NCBI GenBank assembly: GCA_002315015.1
Contig: DCEX01000018.1
Location: 62,001-126,000, forward strand
Direction: 5' to 3'
DNA: 64,000 nucleotides
DNA from: Faecalibacterium sp. UBA1819
Lineage (GTDB): Bacteria; Bacillota; Clostridia; Oscillospirales; Ruminococcaceae
Part shown: positions 44,778 through 53,599 of the stretch, piece by piece
Numbering within the stretch: position 1 is the stretch's first letter
How the letters are laid out: the number at the start of each line of letters is the position of its first letter
Translations under genes and position numbers: made by a program
The notes under the pieces: generated by a model
Told to the model about the DNA's origin: nothing
The model's database searches: none
Seen by the model: only the letters and a program-made list of their open reading frames with translations

Positions 44778-46004
44778 ATGAGCCGTTGGACACGAAAAGT
44801 AAAAAGTAACTGGCTTCCGGCTTTGCTGCTGGCAGTGCCGATTTGCTATGTGCTGATTCAGCTGTTTTTAATTTTAGACCGCTCCTATGTAATTGAAGTG
44901 GCGATGCCGAACAGCTTGGATGACACCCTGATGTGCGATGGCATTATCGGTGTGAACGAAGTGGAAATTGCGCAGACTGCGCAGGGAACGCTTTACTATT
45001 TGGCACAAAACGGAGAGCGCGTTGCCGCGGGCGATGCGGTGGCTCAGGTTTATGCCAGTGAGGATGCCGCCGCGATTGGACAGAAAATACGAAAAATTGA
45101 TGAAGAAATTCAGATTTTGCAGGAGTCGCAGAACAGCGCCAGCAACTTGATGGATTTGGAAGAATTGGAAAAGCAGAAGATGACGGCGGTATATCATCTT
45201 TTGGAGGCAGGACAGACCGGAGATTTTTCCGGCCTGAACAGCGACTATCGAACCTTGCAGCTGTCGATGAACCGCACGGTGGTACAGCTGGATGAAACGG
45301 CCGATTTTTCCGCCCGCATTGCCGAGCTCAACGCACAAAAGGAAGCTTTGTCATCCTCTTCGCAGGCGCAGAATATCACAGCCGGTGCGGGCGGATATTT
45401 TGTCTCGGCGATGGATTCGCAGAAAAAACAATACAGCATTGAACAGCTCCAAGCAATGACGCCCGCTCAGCTGCAAGAGGCGGCACAGAGTGCGCAGCAG
45501 GCTAACAGCACCGGCATAGTGGGCAAGCTTTGGCTGGACTATCATTGGTATTTTTACACGACGGTTTCTTTATCCGATGCGGAAAAATTTCGCGAAGGCG
45601 ATGTTTTGAACATTTCCTTTCCAGACTGTGCGTCGGAGCAGGTGCCTGTAACGGTCTTGTCCATTACGCCGGATGAAGCCGCGGGCGTGGCAAAGCTGGA
45701 GCTGGAGAGCGAGTATATCAACGAGGACGTTGTAACGCTGGAGCAGGCTCGTGCGGAAATTTCTTTTGAGACTTACAAGGGCCTCAGCGTCAGCAAACAG
45801 GCGCTGCATGTGCTCGACGGACAAACCGGCATTTATGTCAAAAGCGGAAATATGGTGTACTGGCGGCCTGTGAAAGTGCTGTTTGAAGGCGAGTCACAGG
45901 TGATTTTGAGCGATGTGTACGAGGATGGCGTCAACGAGGTAAAATACTATGACAACGTCATCCGAACCGGAAAGGATATTCACGACGGTAAATTGCTGTC
46001 CTAA
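44778..46004 (+). CDS. HlyD-like membrane-anchored protein
   Basis: A 408-residue protein with one N-terminal membrane helix (LPALLLAVPICYVLIQLFLIL). A biotinyl-lipoyl-like segment follows (GTLYYLAQNGERVAAGDAVA), then a predicted coiled coil (about 105-200), and a beta-rich membrane-proximal part ending with IYVKSGNMVYWRPVKVLFEG. The plan resembles HlyD adaptor proteins, but no ABC or MFS partner is adjacent. Similar genes occur next to sepF in Clostridia, so a division or envelope role is possible (inference). ATG 44778 follows ACAGGAGG. Confidence 0.75.
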   Translation: MSRWTRKVKSNWLPALLLAVPICYVLIQLFLILDRSYVIEVAMPNSLDDTLMCDGIIGVNEVEIAQTAQGTLYYLAQNGERVAAGDAVAQVYASEDAAAIGQKIRKIDEEIQILQESQNSASNLMDLEELEKQKMTAVYHLLEAGQTGDFSGLNSDYRTLQLSMNRTVVQLDETADFSARIAELNAQKEALSSSSQAQNITAGAGGYFVSAMDSQKKQYSIEQLQAMTPAQLQEAAQSAQQANSTGIVGKLWLDYHWYFYTTVSLSDAEKFREGDVLNISFPDCASEQVPVTVLSITPDEAAGVAKLELESEYINEDVVTLEQARAEISFETYKGLSVSKQALHVLDGQTGIYVKSGNMVYWRPVKVLFEGESQVILSDVYEDGVNEVKYYDNVIRTGKDIHDGKLLS

Positions 46005-46027
46005 TGTCCGGCGTGGAATGTGAGCTA

Positions 46028-46056
46028 TTGACAAGCAGGCGAAAAACTAGGATAAT
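46028..46056 (+). promoter_or_regulatory. Promoter of sepF-ylmH
   Basis: TTGACA at 46028-46033, 17-nt spacer, GATAAT at 46051-46056. Confidence 0.7.
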
Positions 46057-46105
46057 AGATAATGATACCAAAGCGTATGAAACGTAATTAAAGGAGCTCT
46101 TTTTT

Positions 46106-46591
46106 ATGAGTATGTTGGATAAGCTGAAAGGCATTATGGGCGCCCCGACCGATGAGGATGAAGAGTACGAGGATGAGGAGTACGAACAAGACACTCAGGA
46201 AGAGTATGCCGAAGAAGAGCAGCACACCAATCGTACAAACAATCATAACAGTCATTATGAACAAACAAACGAGGCGGCCAACCGCCCGGGAAAGGTGGTA
46301 AACATGGCTTCTTCTGCACCGCTGCAGGTGGTACTGGTAAAGCCCGAGCGCTTTGAGGATGCGTCTGCCATTGCAGACCATTTGAATGCAAAAAGAACGG
46401 TTGTTTTGAACTTGGAGGGAACCAGCAAGGAGGTTTCCCGCCGTTTGGTGGACTTTTTGTCCGGTGTAGCGTATGCAAACCACGGTCAGATGAAGCGTGT
46501 GGCAAACAGCACCTTCATTATTACACCGTTCAACGTCGATATTATGGGCGACTTGCTGGACGAGCTGGAAAGCAATGGCGTCTTCTTCTGA
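46106..46591 (+). CDS. sepF: Cell division protein SepF
   Basis: A 161-residue FtsZ-binding protein that tethers and aligns the Z ring. The N-terminal amphipathic helix MSMLDKLKGIMG would contact the membrane. An acidic, Asn/Gln-rich linker follows (15-65). The conserved SepF core (LVKPERFEDASAIADHLN, VVLNLEGTSKEVSRRLVDFL, SGVAYANHGQMKRVANSTFI) ends in VDIMGDLLDEL. GGAGCTC ribosome-binding site. Its stop overlaps ylmH by 17 nt. Confidence 0.94.
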   Translation: MSMLDKLKGIMGAPTDEDEEYEDEEYEQDTQEEYAEEEQHTNRTNNHNSHYEQTNEAANRPGKVVNMASSAPLQVVLVKPERFEDASAIADHLNAKRTVVLNLEGTSKEVSRRLVDFLSGVAYANHGQMKRVANSTFIITPFNVDIMGDLLDELESNGVFF

Positions 46592-47360
46592 GCACAAAAA
46601 GCGCGGATATCGCCCGCCGTGTAACGACGAAGAACGCTTGCTGGTGCGGCGTGTTTCGCAGCTGGCAATGGGCTCCGTTTACGGCGGCGTGAAAAAAATC
46701 GGTTTTTTAAGCGACCGCGAGTTGGAGCTTGCCCTGGCTGCCGGCAATGCAAGCGGCGCTGCAATGCGTGCATTCGGCGGTTATGAAAGTGCCGAGCGCT
46801 GTGTGCTGGCGTTTTCCAATTGCGAGGAAAATCTTTGCGACGAAGTGTTTGAAATCGGCTGTGTGCGCATCGAGGCAGGCGCCGAGGCCAAGCGCTTAAC
46901 GCATCGCGACTATTTGGGCGCACTGATGGCTTTGGGCCTCACCCGTGAGACGCTGGGCGATATTCTGCCCGATGAGAAAGGGGCTTTTGTCTATGCGCGC
47001 CGCGTGGCTGTACAGTGTATTTTAAATGAACTGACCGGCGTTGGAAGATGCACGGTACACTGCGAGGAGAGCGTTCAGCAGCCCGTGCAGCAGGAGCATC
47101 GCACAGAGCGCACCGCAAGCGTGGCCTCGCTTCGTTTGGATGCTGTTTTGTCAGCTATGCTGCGCGTCAGCCGTTCCGAAGCGGGAGCCCTGATTCGCGC
47201 GGGCGCGGTGAGCATTAACCATGTGCAGACGGCACGCCAGCACGAAGCTATGTATGAAAATGATGTAGTGCGCGTGAAGGGGTACGGAAAGTACGAGTTG
47301 TGCGCAGTGGGCGCACAGAGCAAAAAGGGCAGGACTTTTATCACTTATTGCCAATTTTAG
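46575..47360 (+). CDS. ylmH: YlmH-like S4-domain RNA-binding protein
   Basis: A 261-residue protein. The N-terminal region (EERLLVRRVSQLAMG, IGFLSDRELELA, FGGYESAERCVLAF) and the following AKRLTHRDYLGALMALGLTR match YlmH/DUF2344-unrelated YlmH family. The C-terminal S4 domain is LRLDAVLSAMLRVSRSEAGA followed by LIRAGAVSINH. YlmH of Firmicutes binds ribosomal 50S-peptidyl-tRNA complexes and supports quality control. Start ATG 46575 overlaps sepF. Same order sepF-ylmH-divIVA as in other Firmicutes. Confidence 0.9.
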   Translation: MASSSEHKKRGYRPPCNDEERLLVRRVSQLAMGSVYGGVKKIGFLSDRELELALAAGNASGAAMRAFGGYESAERCVLAFSNCEENLCDEVFEIGCVRIEAGAEAKRLTHRDYLGALMALGLTRETLGDILPDEKGAFVYARRVAVQCILNELTGVGRCTVHCEESVQQPVQQEHRTERTASVASLRLDAVLSAMLRVSRSEAGALIRAGAVSINHVQTARQHEAMYENDVVRVKGYGKYELCAVGAQSKKGRTFITYCQF

Positions 47361-47379
47361 AAAAGAGGGGTATTCTCTT

Positions 47380-48246
47380 ATGACCGTGGATGACATCAGA
47401 AATGCCGTGTTTGATAAAACTCTGGGCAGAGGCTACCGCATGGACCAGGTAGACGAGTTTTTGGCACAGGTTGCCGCTGAGTTTGAGCGCAAAGAACGCG
47501 AAAAAGAGGATATCGAGAAAAAGCTGTATATCTTAGCGGAAAAAGTAGACCAGTATCGCAATGATGAGGAGACGCTGAAAACGGCTTTGCTGAATGCGCA
47601 GAGAATGGGCGAAAGCGTGATTTACGAAGCGCGCCAAAAAGCGGAAACGATTGTATATGACGCCAATAATAAAGCAAGCCGTCTGCGCGAAGAAGCGCGC
47701 CAGGTGGTGGCCGATGCCGAGGAAGAGCTGCGCAGCTTGAAGGCGGAGGTTACGCACTTTAAGAAAAACATTTTGGATATGTACCGCCAGCACATTGAGC
47801 TGCTGAGCGTTTTGCCGGAGGAGCGCCACATTGAGGTGGAGCCGGATGAGCCGGAAAAACCGCAGGAGCCGCACCCGGAAGAAGAGCAAGTGCAGGAACA
47901 AGCCCCCGAGGAGATTGCCGAGGAGGAAGCGCTGGAACCGGCGGAAGAGTTTGAGCTGGAAGACGAGCAGGAGCTTGACGATGACGCTTTCTTAATGGAC
48001 GAGGAGCAGGAAGAAACGTTGGACGACGGCGATGACATGCTGTTCGACTCATTTGAGGACGAGCAAGAGGAAGAAGATTACCAAGACGAGGATTATTTTG
48101 ATTTCCAAGAGCCGGAGGTTGAAGTACAGCAAGAGCCCGAGGAGCCGATGCCGCAGCCAAAGCCCAAAAGAAAACCGGCCGCACGCAAGACACGTTCCAA
48201 AAAAGATGTTGCTTATGGAACGTATGAGGACATCACCTTCCATTGA
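47380..48246 (+). CDS. divIVA: DivIVA-family protein with a long acidic tail
   Basis: A 288-residue curvature-sensing scaffold. The N-terminal lipid-binding domain (MTVDDIRNAVFDKTLGRGYR, MDQVDEFLAQV) is canonical, followed by a coiled coil to about residue 140. From about 147 to 260 it is almost entirely Glu/Asp/Gln/Pro, then a basic end KPKRKPAARKTRSKKD. The tail is longer than in Bacillus DivIVA (164 residues). Ends before a strong terminator. Confidence 0.93.
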   Translation: MTVDDIRNAVFDKTLGRGYRMDQVDEFLAQVAAEFERKEREKEDIEKKLYILAEKVDQYRNDEETLKTALLNAQRMGESVIYEARQKAETIVYDANNKASRLREEARQVVADAEEELRSLKAEVTHFKKNILDMYRQHIELLSVLPEERHIEVEPDEPEKPQEPHPEEEQVQEQAPEEIAEEEALEPAEEFELEDEQELDDDAFLMDEEQEETLDDGDDMLFDSFEDEQEEEDYQDEDYFDFQEPEVEVQQEPEEPMPQPKPKRKPAARKTRSKKDVAYGTYEDITFH

Positions 48247-48250
48247 TGTG

Positions 48251-48289
48251 AACAGCGGCGTAACGAAGCTACGCCGCTGTTTTTTTTGC
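48251..48289 (+). terminator. Terminator after divIVA
   Basis: AACAGCGGCGTA / TACGCCGCTGTT stem with a 7-nt loop followed by eight Ts. Confidence 0.9.
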
Positions 48290-48418
48290 GTTGGGAAGCG
48301 GTGTTTTCCGAGGGGGATCAGTCAAAAAGGCGGCGGCCGTCATCTGCAAAGACAGATCGGGTATTCAAGTGTGCCGCCTGTGATTTAGCACCTCGGCAGG
48401 AACCGAAAGGAGCAAAGC

Positions 48419-48919
48419 ATGTTGATTTGGAGCGTTTTAGGAATTTTAGGTTGTGTTGTGCTCGACCAGCTGACCAAGTATTTCGCACAATTATATTTGC
48501 AGCCCGTGGGAACAATGCCTTTTATCCCGGGTATTATGGAGCTGCGCTTTGTGCTGAACGACGGTGCGGCGTTTTCCAGTTTTGCGGGCGCGCGTTTATT
48601 TTTGATTCTTTTCACCGGTATTGCCATTGCGGCACTTGCCGTGTATCTGTTTTGGAAAAAACCACCCAAACGCCTGGAGCGTACGGCTCTTGTGCTGCTG
48701 ATTGGCGGCGGGCTTGGCAATTTGATTGACCGTGTGCGAACCGGGGTGGTAGTGGACTTTTTTGCAACCACTTTTGTGGATTTTGCAGTGTTCAATGTGG
48801 CTGATTGTTTTGTTTGTGTGGGTGCTGCCATGCTGATTTTGTATGTGTTTTTAGAAGAACGAAAGAAAAGCGGTGAACCCGAGCGGAAAGGCAGTGAAAC
48901 AGAGCATGGAACTTCTTGA
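48419..48919 (+). CDS. lspA: Lipoprotein signal peptidase (signal peptidase II)
   Basis: A 166-residue aspartyl membrane protease that removes lipoprotein signal peptides. Four helices. The family motifs VLDQLTKYF, VLNDGAAFSSF, GGGLGNLIDRVRTGVVVDFF and FNVADC are present; the catalytic Asp pair is in the last two. AAAGGAG precedes ATG by 6 nt. It would process the lipoproteins encoded in this window (btuF, 17850). Overlaps the RluD gene. Confidence 0.96.
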   Translation: MLIWSVLGILGCVVLDQLTKYFAQLYLQPVGTMPFIPGIMELRFVLNDGAAFSSFAGARLFLILFTGIAIAALAVYLFWKKPPKRLERTALVLLIGGGLGNLIDRVRTGVVVDFFATTFVDFAVFNVADCFVCVGAAMLILYVFLEERKKSGEPERKGSETEHGTS

Positions 48920-49832
48920 AGCTTTTGTGGATGAAGAACATGCCGGGATACGGCTGGATGCTTTTTTGGCAGCTGTATTTGAACAAGTGACGCGCAGTTA
49001 TGCGCAAACCCTTTTGGAAAATGGGGCGGTGCAGTATAACGGAAAAACGGTGTCGAAAAGCACAAAAACCGCAGCCGGGGCAAAAGTGACGCTTTGCTTG
49101 CCGGACCCCAAACCGCTGGAAACCCCGGCGCAGGAAATTGCGCTTGATATTGTGTATGAGGACGCCAATTTGCTGGTGGTGAATAAGCCCAAGGGAATGG
49201 TGGTGCATCCGGCGGCAGGAAACCCCGACGGCACGCTCGTGAATGCACTTTTGTACCATTGCGGGGAAAATTTGTCGGCGATTAACGGCGAAATTCGCCC
49301 CGGCATTGTTCACCGTATTGATAAAGATACCAGCGGCTTGCTGGTGGTGGCAAAAGACAACGAAACACATCTTTCCCTTTCGCAGCAGTTTGCCGAGCAC
49401 AGCATTACCCGCGTGTATCACACCGTGGTATACGGCGGATTTTCACAGGATGAAGGCTTTGTAGAAGGGATGATTGCGCGTCATCCGGTAGATAGAAAGC
49501 GAATGGCCGTTGTGCCGGACAAAGGAAGATATGCGTACACTTCTTATCGGGTAGAGGCGCGTTACCAAGGGTTTACGCATTTGTCGGTGCGCTTGAAAAC
49601 CGGGCGCACCCACCAGATCCGTGTGCATATGGCAAGCATTGGGCATCCTGTGGCCGGCGACCCGGTGTATGGCCCGCGCAAGGTGCTGACACAGCTGGAG
49701 GGTCAATGTCTGCACGCGAAGGTGCTTGGGTTTGTGCATCCCGCCACAGGAAAATATATCGAATTTGACAGTGAGCTTCCGCCTTACTTTAAGACGTTTA
49801 TCAGCAAGTTGTCTCCAAAGGGAGGCGTATAG
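48906..49832 (+). CDS. rluD: RluD-family 23S rRNA pseudouridine synthase
   Basis: A 308-residue pseudouridine synthase. N-terminal S4 domain (GIRLDAFLAAVFEQVTRSYA), then the catalytic domain with HRIDKDTSGLLVVAKD (catalytic Asp), VVNKPKGMVVHPAAG, and the TGRTHQIRVHMASIGHPVAG block. The site modified is not readable from sequence. Start ATG 48906 lies inside lspA; an alternative GTG 48873 would lengthen the N-terminus by 11 residues. The lspA-rluD order is widespread. Confidence 0.93.
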   Translation: MELLEAFVDEEHAGIRLDAFLAAVFEQVTRSYAQTLLENGAVQYNGKTVSKSTKTAAGAKVTLCLPDPKPLETPAQEIALDIVYEDANLLVVNKPKGMVVHPAAGNPDGTLVNALLYHCGENLSAINGEIRPGIVHRIDKDTSGLLVVAKDNETHLSLSQQFAEHSITRVYHTVVYGGFSQDEGFVEGMIARHPVDRKRMAVVPDKGRYAYTSYRVEARYQGFTHLSVRLKTGRTHQIRVHMASIGHPVAGDPVYGPRKVLTQLEGQCLHAKVLGFVHPATGKYIEFDSELPPYFKTFISKLSPKGGV

Positions 49833-49880
49833 CCTTCTGCATGTGGTAGAAAAAAGGCTGTGCAGGAAAGGGTGTTGAAA

Positions 49881-50738
49881 ATGATACAGTCCGTCAAAGA
49901 TTGTTTGGTGGTCTGCGATGTGGATAATACGCTGCTAAGCGCCGAGGGCGGGCTGCCGCAGGTAAACAAATTGACGATTGAGCTGTTTATGTCTATGGGC
50001 GGACGGTTTACCGTGGCGACAGGGCGCACAACAGAATCGGTAAAGCGGCAGCTGGGACAGCTGAAAATTAACGCCCCCGCCATTACATATGGCGGAAGCG
50101 TGATTTATGATTTTGACAACAAGCGCCGGCTGCAAAACAAGGTTTTGCCGGAAATTGTCGCGATGCAGGCGTTGTGTGATATCAAAGAGGCGGTGCCCGG
50201 AATTGGCATTGAAGTGATGACGGCGGATGGCCGCTTGTATGTTGTGCAAAGCAATGAATATACCCATCATCACACGGTTTATGAGCGGCTGATCTATACG
50301 ATGTCGCCGTTGGGAGAGTTTTCCAACCAGTGGAATAAGGTGATGTTTGCCGGGGCGCCGGAGCTTTTGAAAAAAGCGCAGGAGTTTGTGAAAAAAAGAC
50401 GTTATCCGGGCCTTTATTTTGTGTTTACCGATGAAATTTATTTTGAGATGATGCCGCAGTGTGTGTCAAAGGGCAGCGCGCTGAGAGAATTGTGTGCTTT
50501 TACGGGGGTTCCGCTGGAAAACACGATTGCCATTGGGGATTATTACAACGATTTAGAGATGCTGGAAACGGCGGGTTATGCAGTTGCAATGGAAAATGCG
50601 CCCATGAAGCTGCAAGCAGTTGCGGATGAAATTACATCGCGCTGTGAAGACGGCGGAGTGGCACAGGTTTTGTACAAATTGATTCGCAAATATGGCGAGG
50701 ACCCGCGCGAAGGCAGGGTGAGAGGATACTTTCGGTGA
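49881..50738 (+). CDS. HAD-superfamily phosphatase, Cof type
   Basis: A 285-residue phosphohydrolase. Motif I is VCDVDNTLLS (usually DxDGT; Asn replaces Gly, the nucleophile Asp is kept). Motif II is TVATGRT, motif III includes Lys in VSKGSALREL, and motif IV is IAIGDYYNDLEML. The alpha/beta cap (type IIB) lies between motifs II and III. Substrate unknown. ATG 49881 follows AGGAAAGGG. Its stop overlaps the ComEA-like gene (GTGA). Confidence 0.85.
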   Translation: MIQSVKDCLVVCDVDNTLLSAEGGLPQVNKLTIELFMSMGGRFTVATGRTTESVKRQLGQLKINAPAITYGGSVIYDFDNKRRLQNKVLPEIVAMQALCDIKEAVPGIGIEVMTADGRLYVVQSNEYTHHHTVYERLIYTMSPLGEFSNQWNKVMFAGAPELLKKAQEFVKKRRYPGLYFVFTDEIYFEMMPQCVSKGSALRELCAFTGVPLENTIAIGDYYNDLEMLETAGYAVAMENAPMKLQAVADEITSRCEDGGVAQVLYKLIRKYGEDPREGRVRGYFR

Positions 50739-51040
50739 AAAAGTGGATTCTTTTTTACGCTGTATTTCTGGCAGCCGCCATTTGGGCGGCAGATTCATTT
50801 GCGTCTGTTCCGCAGCGCGATGCAATCGTTTGGCCAAAGCATGACTTGATTGAAGTCAACCATGCGACGGTGCAGGATTGGATGGTGCTGCCGGGAATAG
50901 GTGAAAAACGCGCACAGGCATTGGTTGACCTGCGCGAGAGGAAGGGAAGTTTGAAAGAGCCGCAGGAGTTAGTGCAGGCAGAGGGGATTTCGCAAGCCTT
51001 GGTACAGGAAATAACGCCGTATTTGTGCTTTGAAGAATGA
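50735..51040 (+). CDS. ComEA-like helix-hairpin-helix protein
   Basis: A 101-residue protein with an N-terminal signal/anchor (KWILFYAVFLAAAIWAAD), then one helix-hairpin-helix pair (IEVNHATVQDWMVLPGIGEK, RAQALVDLRERKG) as in the DNA-binding end of ComEA. It lacks the long N-terminal part of the Bacillus competence receptor, and no comEC lies beside it. A role in DNA handling at the membrane is plausible only. GTG start, coupled to the upstream HAD gene. Confidence 0.8.
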   Translation: MKKWILFYAVFLAAAIWAADSFASVPQRDAIVWPKHDLIEVNHATVQDWMVLPGIGEKRAQALVDLRERKGSLKEPQELVQAEGISQALVQEITPYLCFEE

Positions 51041-51140
51041 GTACAGCGGCCTTGTTTTCGGGCTTTGCGATGTTGTGCCGAACAAAAATTTGCAGATTCG
51101 TTTGACAAACAAATAGAGGATCATCGGGAGGGATGATGCA

Positions 51141-53291
51141 ATGTCGAATGCACAGCAGGAAATTTTTATCAACCGTGAATTGAGCTGGTTGGATTTTAAC
51201 CGAAGGGTTTTGGAACTTTCCAAAGATAAAGCGGTTCCCATTGGTGAACAGCTGAAATTTGCGGCGATCTACGGCAGTAATTTAGACGAGTTTTTCATGG
51301 TGCGTGTCGGTTCGCTTTACGACAGAACGCTGCTGAAAATTACGGCAAAAGACAATAAAACGGGTTGGACGCCTGCGCAGCAGCTGGCCGCGATTATGCC
51401 GAAGGTGCAGGAGCTTCAGCAATATTGTGATAAGTGTGTGGCAAAGCTTTATGAGCGCTTGGAAGGCTGCGGCTACTATAAAGTGAACTTTGAAAAACTG
51501 ACGAAAAAGCAAGAGCATTTTTGGAAAAAATACTTTGTCAAAGAAGTGCTTCCGATGCTTTCGGTGCAGGTGGTGGACAAACGCCATCCGTTCCCGTTCT
51601 TGCGCAATAACGAAACGTATATCGGCGCGATGCTGCGCGAGAAAAATACGGTGCAGTGGTCGCTTGGTTTAATTCCCATCAGCAACCAGTTTAAACGCAT
51701 TATCTTTGCGCCGGCAGAGGGCAAAACAGAATTTGCCCTCATGGAAGAATTGATTTGCCATTATGCTTCTCAGGCGTTTGGAAAAAGCAGCGTACAGGGA
51801 AAAGCGATTTTCCGCATTACCCGAAATGCCGATATTTCAGTGGATGAAGGCATGTTTGACCATGATGTGGATTACCGCGAAGTGATGAGCGACCTTTTGA
51901 AAAAGCGCCGCAAGCTGGCCGCTGTTCGGATGCAGATTACCCCGAAAGCGCCCATGGATATGATTGACTTCTTGTGCAATAAGCTGGTGCTGCCGCGCTC
52001 GCAGTGCTTTGTGCAGTCGGCCCCGCCCGATTTGTCGGTTGGGTTCCAGCTTGCAGCGCGTTTGGCTCAGGATAACCACCCTGAACGTTTTTATCCTGTG
52101 CGTCGTCCCATGCTTCCTCCTACGGGCTTTGATTTGACAAAGGCTGTTCAGAACGAGGATGTTTTGCTGTCGTACCCGTACCAAAGCATTCGCCCGTTTA
52201 TCGTTATGCTGCGCCGCGCCGCCTATGACCCGGACGTTGTTTCCATCAAAATGACACTGTACCGTGTGGCACATGAATCCAAAATTATTGAGGCGCTGAT
52301 TTCCGCTGCCGAAAACGGCAAAGAAGTTGTCGTGGTGGTAGAGCTGCGCGCACGTTTTGACGAGCAGAATAATATTGATTACTCCAAACAATTGGAAGAA
52401 GCGGGCTGCACCGTCATTTATGGCTTTGAATCGTATAAAGTGCATTCCAAACTGACTTTGATTACCAAAATCAAAAATGGCCAAACGAGCTATATTGCCC
52501 AAATCGGAACCGGCAACTATAACGAAAAGACAAGCGAGCAATATACGGACTTGTCCTACATTACAACAAAACCGGAAATCGGCGCAGAGCTGGCAGGGGT
52601 ATTTCATAATCTTGCCATTGCCAAGCTCACGCAGGAGGCCAACCATCTGTTGGTTGCACCGCTTTGCTTTAAGAGCGTGATGCTGGAAGAAATCGACCGC
52701 GAAATCGAAGCCAAAAAGATGGGCAAGGAAGCCGGGATGATTTTGAAATGCAACTCGGTGAGCGATAAGGAAATTATCGAAAAGCTTAGTGAGGCATCTT
52801 GTGCGGGCGTAAAAATTCAGATGATTGTGCGCGGTATTTGCTGCTTGAAAGCGGGGGTACCCGGCAAAACAGAAAATATCACCGTCCGCAGCATTGTTGG
52901 GCGTTATTTGGAGCATGAGCGTGTGTATGCCTTTGGCACACAAGACCGGCTGCGCGTTTATGTGGCATCGGGCGACTTTTTAACCCGAAACACGGAAAAG
53001 CGTGTGGAAGTGGGTGTGCGCATTACAGACCGCAAGCTGGTGAACGAGCTGATGCAGACGCTGAGTATGCAGCTGCATGACAATGTGAATGCTTCTGTGA
53101 TGAAGCCGGACGGCAGCTATGCAAAGGTGAAACGCATGGAAGGGCAGCCCGCGATTGACAGCCAGCTCGGCATGTATGACATGCTGAAAACGGCGTGGCC
53201 GGAAATGCCCGCAGAAGGCTTTGTACCCGAACAGGTTAAGCCCGAGCGCGTGAAGGTGCGTGCGGTACGCCGCAAAAAAACACAGCACTGA
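51141..53291 (+). CDS. ppk1: Polyphosphate kinase 1
   Basis: A 716-residue enzyme that polymerises the gamma-phosphate of ATP to polyphosphate. The N-terminal domain is INRELSWLDFNRRVL, and the phosphorylated His is in ESYKVHSKLTLITK. ATP-handling blocks such as QIGTGNYNEKTSEQYTDLS and the second PLD-like site IQMIVRGICCLKAG are present. ATG 51141 has GGGAGGGATG upstream. Followed by a GC-rich terminator, so it ends its transcription unit. Confidence 0.96.
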   Translation: MSNAQQEIFINRELSWLDFNRRVLELSKDKAVPIGEQLKFAAIYGSNLDEFFMVRVGSLYDRTLLKITAKDNKTGWTPAQQLAAIMPKVQELQQYCDKCVAKLYERLEGCGYYKVNFEKLTKKQEHFWKKYFVKEVLPMLSVQVVDKRHPFPFLRNNETYIGAMLREKNTVQWSLGLIPISNQFKRIIFAPAEGKTEFALMEELICHYASQAFGKSSVQGKAIFRITRNADISVDEGMFDHDVDYREVMSDLLKKRRKLAAVRMQITPKAPMDMIDFLCNKLVLPRSQCFVQSAPPDLSVGFQLAARLAQDNHPERFYPVRRPMLPPTGFDLTKAVQNEDVLLSYPYQSIRPFIVMLRRAAYDPDVVSIKMTLYRVAHESKIIEALISAAENGKEVVVVVELRARFDEQNNIDYSKQLEEAGCTVIYGFESYKVHSKLTLITKIKNGQTSYIAQIGTGNYNEKTSEQYTDLSYITTKPEIGAELAGVFHNLAIAKLTQEANHLLVAPLCFKSVMLEEIDREIEAKKMGKEAGMILKCNSVSDKEIIEKLSEASCAGVKIQMIVRGICCLKAGVPGKTENITVRSIVGRYLEHERVYAFGTQDRLRVYVASGDFLTRNTEKRVEVGVRITDRKLVNELMQTLSMQLHDNVNASVMKPDGSYAKVKRMEGQPAIDSQLGMYDMLKTAWPEMPAEGFVPEQVKPERVKVRAVRRKKTQH

Positions 53292-53599
53292 TGCTGTAAT
53301 AGTAGATTAAAACGTCTTTGACGATAGGGTTGTTGCCGCCCGTTCGGTTGCCGTGAGCGCCGAGCGGGCGGCTGCTTTTTGTGGATCAGCAAGGGGGAGA
53401 AGTGTGGTGCGGCATCGTTTCATTACAACAAAAGCGTATTTCGTAACAGAATGCTTGCGTTTTGGAGCAAAGCGGCGGATAAAAACAGGGAAAGCGCAGA
53501 AAGCGGCACCGGCCAAAAACTTCGCTTGCTCATCCAATCCCCGCATGGATAAAATAGAAGAAGGCTGACAACGCCGCGGGAACAAAAGGAGGGGAAACT
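53292..53599. other. Gene-free stretch after ppk1
   Basis: Holds the ppk1 terminator (below) and nothing else I can assign. The ribosome-binding site of the LytTR gene is at 53587-53595. Confidence 0.5.
53333..53380 (+). terminator. Terminator of ppk1
   Basis: GCCGCCCGTTCGG / CCGAGCGGGCGGC-type stem followed by GCTTTTTG. Confidence 0.75.

Noticed and set aside
46134..48193. Ser/Pro/Arg-rich minus-strand frames opposite sepF, ylmH and divIVA
   Set aside because: Low-complexity products are complements of the acidic repeats in SepF and DivIVA.
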